Shown here: positions 44,378 to 53,921 of the stretch, one piece after another
Layout of the letters: every line of letters starts with the position of its first letter
Position numbering within the stretch: position 1 is the stretch's first letter
Source: Guillardia theta CCMP2712
Taxonomy: Eukaryota; Cryptophyceae; Pyrenomonadales; Geminigeraceae
Assembly: GCF_000315625.1 (NCBI RefSeq)
Contig: NW_005434661.1
Coordinates: 532,617-596,616 of the forward strand
Direction of reading: 5' to 3'
Length of the DNA stretch: 64,000 nt
Notes under the pieces: generated by a model
Told to the model about the DNA's origin: nothing
The model's input: only the letters and a program-made list of their open reading frames with translations
Databases searched by the model: none
Position numbers and translations under genes: made by a program

Positions 44378-45037
44378 ATGCAAGCAACCAAAATGATAGC
44401 GGCAATGGCGATTGCAATGACGACGGTGATGGCAGGTGCAGCGAATGCAGAGAGGTCCAGCGCCTTTCATGCATGCAAGAGGATGAATGCCGCTTTCGTG
44501 CAGAGCTCCTCCTTGCTTCCGCTTGCTTCTGCCCCCAGCAAAAGGGCTGGGGTGCAGTCGCTGCCGAATGGACCAAGGTTGGCTCGCAGTCTGAACGTCG
44601 GAGTTCGAATGAGCGTCAACGAGGTCAAACTCACGCCCGAGCTGCAGAAGATCGTTCAGCAGTTTTCGCTAGTCCCAGACCCTAAGCTTCGGTACCAGCA
44701 GCTGCTGTTCTTCGCCGCAAAGTTGGGTGCCATGGAAGAGGTTCACAAGGTGGAGGAGAACAAGGTCAAGGGATGTCAATCGACGGTCTACGTTCACGCC
44801 ACAAAAGATGAGGAGGGAAAGATCTGGTATACAGGAGATTCAGACTCACAGCTTACTAAGGGCCTTTGCGCTATGCTCGTGCGGGGGTTGTCGGGCAATA
44901 CTGTGCAAGACATCTTGGAGGTGAGCCCCGAGTTCGTCAAGGAAGCAGGTCTGTCGGTTAGCTTGACCCCGAGCAGGAACAATGGCTTCTTGAACATGCT
45001 CAACACCATGAAAGCGCAGGCCAAGGCACTGGCCTGA
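44378..45037 (+). CDS. Plastid-type SufE, sulfur acceptor for Fe-S assembly
   Basis: An intronless gene of 219 residues from the ATG at 44,378. The N-terminus is a signal peptide (MIAAMAIAMTTVMAGAANA) followed by ERSSAFHACKRMNAAF and more basic, acid-free sequence, as in the two-part leaders of complex plastids. The mature domain (residues ~92-219) is SufE: LTPELQKIVQQFSLVPDPKL, YQQLLFFAAKLGAME, then VKGCQSTVYVHA with the Cys that accepts persulfide from the desulfurase SufS, and later GLCAMLVRGLSGNTVQDILE. It ends with a short helix (NGFLNMLNTMKAQAKALA). SufE stimulates SufS and passes sulfur to the SufBCD scaffold. No BolA or NadA fusion is present. Plastid location is inferred from the leader. 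It converges on the SDR gene 136 bases downstream. Confidence 0.92.
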   Translation: MQATKMIAAMAIAMTTVMAGAANAERSSAFHACKRMNAAFVQSSSLLPLASAPSKRAGVQSLPNGPRLARSLNVGVRMSVNEVKLTPELQKIVQQFSLVPDPKLRYQQLLFFAAKLGAMEEVHKVEENKVKGCQSTVYVHATKDEEGKIWYTGDSDSQLTKGLCAMLVRGLSGNTVQDILEVSPEFVKEAGLSVSLTPSRNNGFLNMLNTMKAQAKALA

Positions 45038-45173
45038 ATCTGATAGATGTGAATATTTTAATGAATTCCTTTGGTTGAAAACAAAACTCTTGTCAGAAAC
45101 TTACAGCCTCTGGTTGCTCGCCTTTACCCCTATGACAAAACCGCCAAGCTCGCATGCCTCTGAAGTTGGCCAC

Positions 45174-46681
45174 TCACAACTCGAAGGGCTTGTAGGAGGC
45201 AGGTGGGTTGGAGAGTGAGGGGTCGACCGCAGACAGCACCATCTTCGAGCACTTCTTGGAGTACCTGGGGATTCCTCTAGTCAGGCGTGTGCCAGGGCAT
45301 TCAGCGAACCAGATCTTACAATGCCTTGACGCAAAGTCTTGCAACATCCGATCTGTGAATCGCTCCCGCCGCCATCTTATCCTCCGTCACGATGGCCTGC
45401 ATTCACTTCATCTGACCGGGAGCGCAACATCAGCATGGCGTCCTTACCTTGCCTGTGGAGGGAGCAGTGATGAGTCCGCCTGGCCTGATGATGGTGTAGT
45501 CCGTGTTGGTGTAGTACTTGAGCAACAAGTTCTCCGCCTTGGTCTTGTCGACCTGAGGGGTGAGGTGAGAAGCGAGAGCTGGGCCTCAGTACGGCCTGAC
45601 CAGTGCATTCTTCAGGGCCTCGTACACCTCGTTGGAAATGGCGCCCTTGCTGTCACCCGACCCGATGCTGGTGACCAGCACCTGAGTTGAGCCGAGTCAG
45701 ATTTCTTGCTCATCGCGCGTGGAGCTGACCATGCGGGTGACTCCGAGGATCCCAGCGTTCTCGATCATGTTCATGTTCCCCTACCATGATTTCATGCTGC
45801 AGCGTCGACGGCTCATTCTGTTACCTTGTAATCGATCCTCACTCCGTCAGTCTCACCACCAAGGGTGCTAATGCAAGCATCGCATCCTTTGGAAAGAAGA
45901 ACTCAGCGGTGATTGATGTCCCTTTCCTCAACACACCGTCAAGAACTGAGATAACGTCCGAAGCCTCCTTGGCGTCTCCGACGACCTGGTGGCTCTCAGT
46001 GACCTGCACACTGAGCCACAGGGTTTGAAAAGCTGTGTACCGCTTTGACACCAGCAAGAGCCTCAAGTTCCTTCTTGCTCTCTTCCTTCCTCACGAGAGC
46101 AACCACCTAACCACATTCTCTTACAAGGAGCCCAGTTCCAAGAACCGCAAGCATTACGTTGACACCCATTGACGACAACTCCGAAATAATCTCCCGCCCA
46201 ACGCCACGGCCTGTTGACAGGATCTTACACGCGGCATGGAATCTTTGAGTCAAGATAGTGAGTTCTGTTCTTACTTCCTCCGAGCACGCAGACATTCTTC
46301 CACTGGCCCTCTAAGTCACGGAGCTCACGGCGCCCGGCGTCAGTCAAGGGAAGGTCCGAGTCGCTCATGCGCAGGCGGCTGGCAAGAGCCATCTTATGCA
46401 CTCCATTGACTCTGCAAAGAGACTGCGAAAACCATGGGAGTCAGATCAAGACAGATGCTGCTTGAACGGGAAGCTGCTCCAGGAATCCGCAGTGTTGGTT
46501 GTACAAGACGATGACGATGGAGCCGTTGAGGATAGGATGGGAGGGAGGGCATCAGGAGCTCTCATCGACTCACCTTCGCATCTCGGAGAGAGACAAGAGG
46601 CGAAGAAGTCGAGGGCAGGAAAGCGTTCGCTCCCGCCACCATCGCCAGCATCACGAAAGTTCGGCGTGCATGTGACGCCAT
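45174..46681 (-). CDS. Plastid-targeted atypical SDR (NAD(P)-binding, NmrA/TIC62-like)
   Basis: The first exon starts at 46,681 (MASHARRTFVMLAMVAGANA, then FLPSTSS). The ANA|F junction is the classical signal-peptide/transit-peptide boundary of red-derived complex plastids. Next comes MALASRLRMSDSDLP...QWKNVCVLGG, then GRGVGREIISELSSMGVNVM, which completes the Rossmann glycine motif across an intron. Later exons read VVGDAKEASDVISVLDG, NMNMIENAGILGVTRMV, VLVTSIGSGDSKGAISNEVY, VDKTKAENLLLKYY and TDYTIIRPGGL, ending NPPASYKPFEL with a stop at 45,174. This order (GxxGxxG, a short GDxx strand, TSIG, and Y-T-I-I-R-P-G-G-L) is the atypical SDR pattern, which lacks the classical YxxxK. Relatives act in plastid redox regulation or photosystem assembly; the exact role is unknown. 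The splice between the first two exons is not resolved. Confidence 0.82.
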
Positions 46682-46689
46682 TTCTTAGA

Positions 46690-47090
46690 GGCCGGTAGGT
46701 CGATGACCCCCAGTAAAGTAGGGGTAGTCTCAGGGCTTCATGGAGGTGGGGTAAATATCGGACCCGCCTCAGAGTGAAAAAGGTTGACTCAGTGGAACAC
46801 AGGCGCATGGATAGACGGAGTAGGGAGAGAGGAGAGGAGAGGAGAGGAGAGGAGAGGAGAGGAGAGGAGAGGAGAGGAGAGGAGGGAGAGGAGAGGAGAG
46901 GAGAGGAGAGGAGAGGAGAGGAGAGGAGAGGAGGGAGAGGAGGGGAGAGGAGAGGAGAGGAGAGGAGTGTAGATAGAAAAAGGAAGGAAGGGAAGGAGGG
47001 AAGGAGGGGATGTTTGAGGAGGACTGCAGGCTTATCAGATTCGCGTTTCCTCGTCTTATTTGTTTCCTTCATTTTTTAGCGCTCCATGTC
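46690..47090. repeat. (GGAGA)n pentanucleotide repeat upstream of the SDR gene
   Basis: GGAGA/GAGAG pentamers run almost unbroken from about 46,826 to 46,966, broken only by three GGGAGAGG slips. The tract is about 145 bases upstream of the SDR start codon, so it lies in the promoter or 5' UTR as a polypyrimidine strand on the gene's sense side. Confidence 0.88.
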
Positions 47091-47370
47091 AGTGGATCGA
47101 AAGAAGTCCATCAGTTGGACAGAGAGGTTGAGCCAATTGAGATGCAGCAGCAGCCGCTGAGAGCTGAGAGGGGAGGGGGGAGAGCATGTTGTGTACACCT
47201 TATGGATCAGAAGGAAGATTGACAGGACAGGAACAGTCCCCGAGATCCTCCATGACTTCTCACTTTTGTGCATCCTGAAATTCTCTGAGCAGGTCACATC
47301 AGGGGTGTGGGTCGAGCTAGTCGCTGGTGGGACACTGGGAGTCTTCGCTGTCACGCTCCAGGCGCCATGC

Positions 47371-47559
47371 AGCGACATCGATTATACGTCTGTAAGTTCT
47401 TCTGCCTCACATGCGGGTTCATTATCACCGAGGAGGACCATTCGGTGCCTCCTCCTCCTCCTCCTCGCAAGAATGCTCTTGAAGAAGTGATCACTGCGAT
47501 AGACAAGAACAATGAGCACGAGAGGGCGAACCAAGAGGCAACCGTAGAGAGCGGATGAT
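47371..47559 (+). CDS. Possible small protein or exon, unknown
   Basis: An open frame beginning MQRHRLYVCKFFCLTCGFII, followed by a hexaproline and a charged helix (NALEEVITAIDKNNEHERAN), ending at 47,559. The CKFFCLTCGF cluster could bind a metal or be a short membrane anchor. Upstream (47,230-47,370) another frame is hydrophobic (WVELVAGGTLGVFAVTLQ), so this may be the last exon of a small gene. No homology is recognised and the evidence is only composition. Confidence 0.3.
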
Positions 47560-47741
47560 GCCAGGAGATCAGAGGATGAGGTTGTGAGTGTTAGGGGAGC
47601 GAATCGACACGGGCTGCAAGATTTCCAGAATTTGTCAAAGTAGTCTCTCCTGTTGTAAATAGCCTATGCATGTGTATTGTAATTATCTGCGAAACGAGTA
47701 GGAGAAGAAATGGATGGAGTGCTGCTTTGCTTGTTCGAGAT

Positions 47742-50700
47742 CTACTTCCAGGGTCTTGAGTTTGGCAACGCTTTCCTTTCGATCAAAGCTCCATCCACTA
47801 CTGCCACCGTCCCTATCCGCTCTGGGAAGAAAGTGGCGGGGGCAGCAGAGGAGGAAGAGGAAGAGGCTTCTCCCTGCCTCCCAGCCCGAGGGAGGACTGA
47901 GATCAGTCCACCTGACTGGCTGCTGTGAGTGCTTGCTTTCATGGACCATAGTTTCCTCCCCCGTAGTCCATCCGCATGATACGCAGCGATCAGCTCGCTC
48001 GTGCGAACATTCTCCTTGCCCTGAGCCTCATGTATCGCCTCCAAGTGTCTCATCCTGCTTTCTCCTACCCCTCCCGCCCCTCCTACTGCCCCAGCAGTTG
48101 GTTCGTTCCACACCCACTCATCGCTCATGCCGCTTGGTTTCTCCTCAAAACCCTCCGAGGGTTTGGAATCATGGCGGAGGAGTGAAAAGGTGGCAGGAGC
48201 TCCTGACAGCTCTCCCCCACCTCGATATGCCTCCACGTCCTCCTGCTTGCCGCTGAGGTCACTGGTCAGCGCCCTCCCAGTGAGTCGGCAGAAGGCCTGC
48301 TCCGATGTCAAATCCCCTTGTAGGAGCTGCTCCATCAGATCTTTGTGCTGAGCTCGCTGCTCGCTGCTCGTGCTCTGTCCTGCTCCTGCGATCTTACTTC
48401 TGTAGGGTGGTTTTCTGTCCTTCCTGCCCCCTTCCTTCCTTGAGGCACTTTCGACTTGAATCTTGAGGCGCAACTTGCGGGCATTGGCTCGTTCCTTTCT
48501 CATCTCCTGATGTTCTCTCTCAAATGTCTCTTCAGTTGCTCCTGAACTCTGCTGCAAGACCAAGTTTTCCTTCTGCTGCTCCTTATATACAGGTTGCTGG
48601 TGCCAATGCAGGTCTTTCAAGTTACCGACGATCTCTTCCACTGGGGACAAAGTCAACCATGGCTCCCATACCTTGTCCTTCATCCTCTGCGTCCTAGATG
48701 AGCGACTCTCCATGGGCTTGAACGGGTTCACTGCCCTCTCCCTGGCTGCATTGTTCTTCCAGATCTTTGCATAGACAGCGTAACAATGGAGGCAAACAGG
48801 CACGTTGTCTATCAGAGCCATCCTGCCCAGCGAGCTGAAGCTGCCAACGTTGGGCCTGTCCGTTAGGCTCACTCTGCCTCTGACGGCCTCGGAGGCCTCG
48901 TGCTCTACCTTCTTCCAAGTGTTGGCAGAAAAGGGGCGAATCAATTTCTCACTCGACTGGATCGGCTGCATCAGGGAAGTTGCCTTGGCGCTCGGCGGCC
49001 TCGACCGCTGCTCCTTCTTCGACCCGCACTCAGCATGCAGCCTGTACGAGATCGACAGTCCCCAACCCAGCAGCTGTGGCGCTGCCCCCTGCGGATTGAA
49101 CTGCTGCCCTGCCTCCAGCATCGGGTGGCTCAGATTCCAATCCCCGTGGATCTCCTCTCCCTGAAAGCAAGTCAAGGTCTGAACGATCCGGAGCTTGTCA
49201 GCGAGCACGGGAGCAATGGAGGGCTGAGTGACGTCGACACCAGACCTCGTGCCCTGCTCGGGTGAGTATCGATGAATTTTCCCGAGCGTCCCGCTGGGCG
49301 ACGTCAGCGTCAAACATACGTCGGTCGAGATCTCTCCTTGGTATTCAGCCCAGAAGGTCAGTCCATCAGCAAGAACCCTTCCCCTGCCCTTCACGTGCAG
49401 GAGCTGATTGAGATTCCTGAAAGACAAGTCTGCAGCTTGTTTGCTGGATATAGCGTACACTCGATTCATACTTGATTTTTTTCTGTCCATGGCAAGTATC
49501 TGGTAGGAGACGAAGTGCGAGGATAGATTTTTCTGCCCCTCCGCCTCGTGCAGATTGTCATAAGAGCCTAACTGACACCTCTGAATCAGGTCGGGCTCCT
49601 TGGCAAACTCATAAGGATAGCTTCCATCGCAGTAGTCGCCTCTGCAAGCCTGTCTTGACGTGCACAGGGGAGGGGCAGGACTTGTCGTCTCTATGTGTTG
49701 GTGCCCGTGATCGACATCTGTCTCCATTACGACATCCTGACAGTCCATCAGAAAGAGGTTTGAGCGCATCCCCTTGGACGAGTCCAGGGAGAAGGTGAAC
49801 TTCGCCTTGAGGATGTTGACCTCGGCCTGACGCTCCAGGGCTTGCACAAGGGCTCGAGCTCGCTGCTCCATCATCCAGTTCATGACTTTGTCCTCCGAGC
49901 GAACTTCTACTGGCTGCATTTCAAACTTTTCGGCATCCTGTTCCCTCGCCTCCTCTGCCTCCTCCTCCGTATCTCTCAAGCAGGCAGCAGGAGAGTCCCA
50001 GCACAGGAAGATGGGAACCTTGCCAACCTGGCAGTCCTTGGAGTAGACAACATCCCACCGCCGCCTCGGATACTTTCGATCACAGACGCGAGCAAAGCTG
50101 GAGCAGTGGAGCATTTCTTCACTTTGAATGAAAGACTTGAACTGTCTCAGGGAGAGGAACTTGTAGCGCAAGGCGTTGTCCTTCAGTATCCGGGCAATGC
50201 AGCAAGCTTCCCAGCGCGACACCTTTTGTTCCTTGCCATCAGCCTCCTGCTCCTTGAGATGTTCTGCTTCAAACACCTGCTGGATGTAGAGCAGGTTTGT
50301 CTTCTCGCTCGTCCGCCGCATGAGCTTCCCCGGAAGCCCTCCTGACATGTAATACCATCCCGTTGGATTGCCGTTGCTGAGGAAAACTGTGTGGGGCATT
50401 GAGATTCCTAGAGACTCGAGCGAGGGAAGCTCCACGGCATCCTTCTTGGTGTCGATCCTCTTCATGATGGTGTCCAACAGAGCCTTGAAGTGATTCGGAG
50501 TTACCTTCCCCTCTTTACCACAAATCCCTCGCATCTGCTCCTCTATCGCCTTCAGGTAATTCTCTCTATCCCGCGCTTTCTTGATGTTCATATCCAGGAT
50601 TCTTGATTCACTTTCAGCTCCCGACCACTCATCTGCTCTTGCGTCTTCGTCCGGCATCTCACAGGACAGGAGCATGTCTACCAGCCCCTCGTTCGCCACC

Positions 50701-50906
50701 GCCCCAACAATCGATTCTACCTCAACCTCCCTCTGCACTCCGTGCGTGCTCACGTTCTTCCTGAGCTCTTCATAGAGAGCTCGCAGCCTACGCTCTATCC
50801 TCCTTTTCCTCTCCTCTCTCGTCTTCCTCCTCCTCACAGCTGCAGGCTCTCCCCTCCTCCTCATCCTCCTCAGCTCCTCCCCTGCCCAAGCCAGCCAGTC
50901 GTGCAT
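47742..50906 (-). CDS. Uncharacterised large coiled-coil protein, 1,054 residues, single exon
   Basis: An uninterrupted frame of 1,054 codons, the longest intronless ORF in the window. The N-terminus is a strongly basic coiled coil (ELRRMRRRGEPAAVRRRKTR onward). A globular middle (residues ~110-640) is rich in aromatics and Cys: PHTVFLSNGNPTGWYYMSGG, ARVCDRKYPRRRWDVVYSKD, KAKFTFSLDSSKGMRSNLFL, SSHFVSYQILAMDRKKSSMN. At about 730 there is IDNVPVCLHCYAVYAKIWKN, a short Cys pair like the 'C-x-x-C-x-x-Y' seen in several flagellar and apicomplexan proteins. The C-terminal third is charged and helical (FEREHQEMRKERANARKLRL), then disordered. I do not recognise a named family. A ciliary or basal-body role is possible by style only. 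The reading frame is clearly coding: no stop over 3.1 kb, and opposite-strand frames are short. Confidence 0.75.
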   Translation of the reverse strand: MHDWLAWAGEELRRMRRRGEPAAVRRRKTREERKRRIERRLRALYEELRKNVSTHGVQREVEVESIVGAVANEGLVDMLLSCEMPDEDARADEWSGAESESRILDMNIKKARDRENYLKAIEEQMRGICGKEGKVTPNHFKALLDTIMKRIDTKKDAVELPSLESLGISMPHTVFLSNGNPTGWYYMSGGLPGKLMRRTSEKTNLLYIQQVFEAEHLKEQEADGKEQKVSRWEACCIARILKDNALRYKFLSLRQFKSFIQSEEMLHCSSFARVCDRKYPRRRWDVVYSKDCQVGKVPIFLCWDSPAACLRDTEEEAEEAREQDAEKFEMQPVEVRSEDKVMNWMMEQRARALVQALERQAEVNILKAKFTFSLDSSKGMRSNLFLMDCQDVVMETDVDHGHQHIETTSPAPPLCTSRQACRGDYCDGSYPYEFAKEPDLIQRCQLGSYDNLHEAEGQKNLSSHFVSYQILAMDRKKSSMNRVYAISSKQAADLSFRNLNQLLHVKGRGRVLADGLTFWAEYQGEISTDVCLTLTSPSGTLGKIHRYSPEQGTRSGVDVTQPSIAPVLADKLRIVQTLTCFQGEEIHGDWNLSHPMLEAGQQFNPQGAAPQLLGWGLSISYRLHAECGSKKEQRSRPPSAKATSLMQPIQSSEKLIRPFSANTWKKVEHEASEAVRGRVSLTDRPNVGSFSSLGRMALIDNVPVCLHCYAVYAKIWKNNAARERAVNPFKPMESRSSRTQRMKDKVWEPWLTLSPVEEIVGNLKDLHWHQQPVYKEQQKENLVLQQSSGATEETFEREHQEMRKERANARKLRLKIQVESASRKEGGRKDRKPPYRSKIAGAGQSTSSEQRAQHKDLMEQLLQGDLTSEQAFCRLTGRALTSDLSGKQEDVEAYRGGGELSGAPATFSLLRHDSKPSEGFEEKPSGMSDEWVWNEPTAGAVGGAGGVGESRMRHLEAIHEAQGKENVRTSELIAAYHADGLRGRKLWSMKASTHSSQSGGLISVLPRAGRQGEASSSSSSAAPATFFPERIGTVAVVDGALIERKALPNSRPWK

Positions 50907-50969
50907 GTCAAATCAACCGAACGACAACCACATCCCCGCTCTGACCTGCTCAGTCTCCGAAGCCTGCCA

Positions 50970-51270
50970 ACCATGAACCGTTGAACCGGGCCGCCGGGCC
51001 CGGGGGGGGGGGGGAGCCGCGGTCGGACCGTCCGACAGTCCGACGGTCCGAGTCGGAACGCGGCGGCCCGCCGGGCCGGAACTTCCGACTCGTGACTGCA
51101 GTTGGGGGACAGCACTGCAGTTGGCCGCAGGAATAGGTTTGGTTCTCGCTGTCTTTTCTCCTCTGAGTCTCGCCGTTTGGCCTGTGCGACAGTGTCAGGG
51201 GCAAGCCTCCTCGACTCTCATTATTGTCCTCGTACTGATTTTTAACTTAACTTTGAGTAAAGACTGGGAG
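50970..51270 (-). repeat. Inverted copy of the GC-rich dispersed repeat
   Basis: A GC-rich start (GCCGGGCCCG followed by a run of about 13 G) contains TCCGAC/GTCCGA inverted words. From 51,110 to 51,265 it matches 5,285-5,475 in reverse complement, including TTGGTTCTCGCTGTCTTTT (51,139-51,158), the AGTCTCGCC-GTTTGGCC block and TTAACTTAACTTTGAGTAAAG. Confidence 0.72.
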
Positions 51271-51351
51271 AGTTAAAAGCTCTATGACCGTCAACGACGT
51301 GCCGGAACAAGAAGGTTATGGCATTGTAATTCGCAAAGACGCCGGCACCGT

Positions 51352-52197
51352 CAGAGCACAAGAGAGCTATTCCGTGCCGTCATACGATGACATGTCATGG
51401 TCATGGAATGGTCGTAAGATCGCATCGCTACGTTAAAGCTCCGCAAAAAGTAAAAATCCTGACGTCCACGAAAAGTATCCTTCTCGCATTCATTCCATAG
51501 AGCACTCTTGAAGGTGTACCACACGGGTAGTCCCATACCCGAGAGGGGGTGGGGGGTGGATTAGAGCTTTACATCCTTCGCAGGCGTGGGGTACTTTTGA
51601 CCCTCCACTAGCTCTCTTGTGCTTCCACTCCCGGATGCCACATACTTCTCCCCCCTCCCCTCCTCTCTGTATACCACCTTGACGTTCCCTCTCCGCCCCT
51701 ACATCTCCCTCCCTCCTCTACCTGCTCTGTCTGCTCAGCTCTACTGCCTGCGAATACCTACCACACGTAGACCTTCTCCTCCTGCCCACCTCCAATCCTT
51801 CCCTTCTTCTCGACATGACGGCTGCCTGCCCTACCTCCCATGACTGGCATCCTCCCTCTCCCCTCCCCGCTGATCTCCTCCTCGCCCTCGGGTCCCCTTG
51901 CCCTGCTTCCTCCTCCCTCTCGGTCTCCTCCCTCCACGTCATGTCTGTCGCCCTCAGCCGTCTCGTTCACCTCGGCTTCGTGGTGCTGGTGCTGGCGGCG
52001 GCGCTGGTGCAGCTCGTCCTCGCCGACGACCTGGAGGAGGCGACGAGGCCGCAGCCCGACTCTGCCAGGCCTGCAGCGGCCGACCCGCCGGCTTGCGGCT
52101 ACACGAGCGGAGGCTTCGACCGACGGAAGATGCTGCAGCCGAGCTTCGGGCAGACGTTCAAGGCCAAGCGGGTAGGGGCGTGCATGAGGGAGTAGGG
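51352..52197 (+). repeat. Left arm of large inverted repeat (with secreted-protein gene copy A)
   Basis: This arm is the reverse complement of about 52,771-53,815. It begins with GAGCTATTCCGTGCCGT at the outer end, then the GACATGTCATGG / CGTTAAAGCTCC block, the GGGGGTGGGGGGTGGATTAG block, the promoter-like tract and the first exon of the secreted-protein gene. The match ends just after GCATGAGGGAGTAGG. The two arms flank about 570 bases of unrelated DNA. Confidence 0.85.
51815..52195 (+). pseudogene. Secreted-protein family, copy A (second exon missing)
   Basis: The first exon is the same as in copies B and C (starts MTAACPTSHDWHPPSPLPAD; membrane/signal segment LGFVVLVLAAALVQLVLADD; mature ACGYTSGGFDRRKMLQPSFG-QTFKAKR). 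The sequence downstream of the putative donor differs from B and C, and no SPTLTSF...DDWLAGSFARK second exon is found before copy B. Unspliced, the frame ends at GACMRE with 126 residues. It is therefore probably a truncated duplicate, or it makes the short form. One notable change is ATG where B and C have CTG just before SVALSRL. Confidence 0.6.
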
Positions 52198-52579
52198 GGT
52201 AGTTGTGTAGGAATGGAGGAGGACAAATGTATGTATGATATGATGTAAGCGATGTGAATAAACGATGTAGTATGCCAGGGAGCTTGTGCTATGCATGTGT
52301 GCTGCGACTTGAGCTGCTGGCGAGGAGGGAGGGGGTTGCGTAGGTATGAAGGAGGAGCATCTCAAGATGCTTTCCTGGGAATCTGGCATCAGGCGACTCA
52401 GGGGTCCTCCGTGAGCTCAAGGCTCTTTCGGGCCATGGCATTGCTGATGCGGTTCTGTCAATATACTCCAAGGGATTGGTCTGTCAAAACAAGATGGCAG
52501 AGCAGGCAGCCCGGGGATGCTGAAGATGAAGACGACGATCTGTCAAACTCGCACATGAGAGAGCAGATAAGACATCCAT
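52198..52579. other. Spacer of the inverted repeat
   Basis: Unique DNA between the arms. I see no gene, only short frames. A minimal CpG-poor, ordinary-composition stretch. Confidence 0.4.
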
Positions 52580-53153
52580 TTAGCAAAAAGCCCCCAGAGA
52601 CTGAGCCTGTGGCAATGGAAGCTCGCAGTAGACCTTCCTCGCAAAGGAGCCCGCCAGCCAGTCGTCGGAGGTCTCTTCATAGAACGAGGTCAGCGTAGGC
52701 GAGCTGTAGTAGCGTTGTAGGCATGGGGGAGACGTGATTTGCTTTTACTATAGTACATGCCTATGCCAGCTCCTACTCCCTCATGCACGCCCCTACCCGC
52801 TTGGCCTTGAACGTCTGCCCGAAGCTCGGCTGCAGCATCTTCCGTCGGTCGAAGCCTCCGCTCGTGTAGCCGCAAGCCGGCGGGTCGGCCGCTGCAGGCC
52901 TGGCAGAGTCGGGCTGCGGCCTCGTCGCCTCCTCCAGGTCGTCGGCGAGGACGAGCTGCACCAGCGCCGCGGCCAGCACCAGCACCACGAAGCCGAGGTG
53001 ACCGAGACGGCTGAGGGCGACAGACAGGACGTGGAGGGAGGAGACCGAGAGGGAGGAGGAAGCAGGGCAAGGGGACCCGAGGGCGAGGAGGAGATCAGCG
53101 GGGAGGGGAGAGGGAGGATGCCAGTCATGGGAGGTAGGGCAGGCAGCCGTCAT
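52580..53153 (-). CDS. Secreted-protein family, copy B
   Basis: Predicted exons on the minus strand are 53,153-52,789 and 52,703-52,580. With donor GTGCATGAGG and acceptor CTACTACAG the frame closes to 162 residues. It has a ~35-residue leader, a strong hydrophobic signal (LGFVVLVLAAALVQLVLA), an acidic Pro-rich linker (DDLEEATRPQPDSARPAAAD) and a small conserved domain: ACGYTSGGFDRRKMLQPSFG, then SPTLTSFYEETSDDWLAGSF-ARK. Changes between B and C in exon 2 are largely at third codon positions (ACG/ACC, CTG/CTT, TCG/TCC), which supports real coding. No family is recognised. The signal and small size suggest a secreted, vacuolar or thylakoid-lumen protein. Confidence 0.62.
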
Positions 53154-53815
53154 GTCGAGAAGAAGGGAAGGATTGGAGGTGGGCAGGAGGAGAAGGTCTA
53201 CGTGTGGTAGGTATTCGTAGGCAGTAGAGCTGAGCAGACAGAGCAGGTAGAGGAGGGAGGGAGATGTAGGGGCGGAGAGGGAACGTCAAGGTGGTATACA
53301 GAGAGGAGGGGAGGGGGGAGAAGTATGTGGCATCCGGGAGTGGAAGCACAAGAGAGCTAGTGGAGGGTCAAAAGTACCCCACAGCCTGCGAAGGATGTAA
53401 AGCTCTAATCCACCCCCCACCCCCTCTCGGGTATGGGACTACCCGTGTGGTACACCTTCAAGAGTGCTCTATGACCCTACCCCGGAGAGGATGGAGAGTA
53501 ACCGATGAAACTATCCGTCATGGCCAGCGCATGGAATGAGTGCGAGAAGGATGCTTTTCGTGGACGTCAGGATTTTTACTCCCTGCCATCGGGACTCAAA
53601 GGGTGTTCCCAGTTATTCTAGATGCATCTAGTGTCTTCGGAGCGAGGCCCCGAGGGCTAGAGATTGATGACACTAGACGCTTCGGAGGTGCAAATGTATG
53701 ACGGAGCTTTAACGTAGCGATGCGATCTTACGACCATTCCGTGACCATGACATGTCATCGTACCACGGCACGGGGTGCACTTGACCTCCAGTAGAGGAAT
53801 AGCTCTCTTGTGCTT
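52771..53815 (-). repeat. Right arm of large inverted repeat
   Basis: The reverse complement of the left arm (51,352-52,197), near-identical in the gene part. Compared with the left arm it carries about 120 extra bases at 53,583-53,703, between the GTAAAAATCCTGAC block and the GGAGCTTTAACG block, and further extra bases at about 53,465-53,520 and 53,770-53,795. Confidence 0.82.
53583..53703. repeat. About 120-base insert with palindromes in the right arm
   Basis: Contains a perfect 14-base palindrome CTAGATGCATCTAG (about 53,619-53,632) and a 9-base stem TCTAGTGTC ... GACACTAGA around a GC-rich loop. It is absent from the left arm. This could be a small non-autonomous insertion, or sequence lost from the left arm. 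Confidence 0.55.
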
Positions 53816-53921
53816 CCACTTGCTCTTTCCCCCAGTCCCTGTATAAGACTGACTCTCTCCCCTGCATCTCCTCCACACATCTGCAACGCCCACGCCATCG
53901 CCTCCCAGCCTGCCTTGCCTC

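Noticed and set aside
51898-52248. Alternative frame through copy A (Arg/Gly/Ala-rich)
   Set aside because: The frame with a signal peptide is the one conserved, with synonymous changes, in all three copies.
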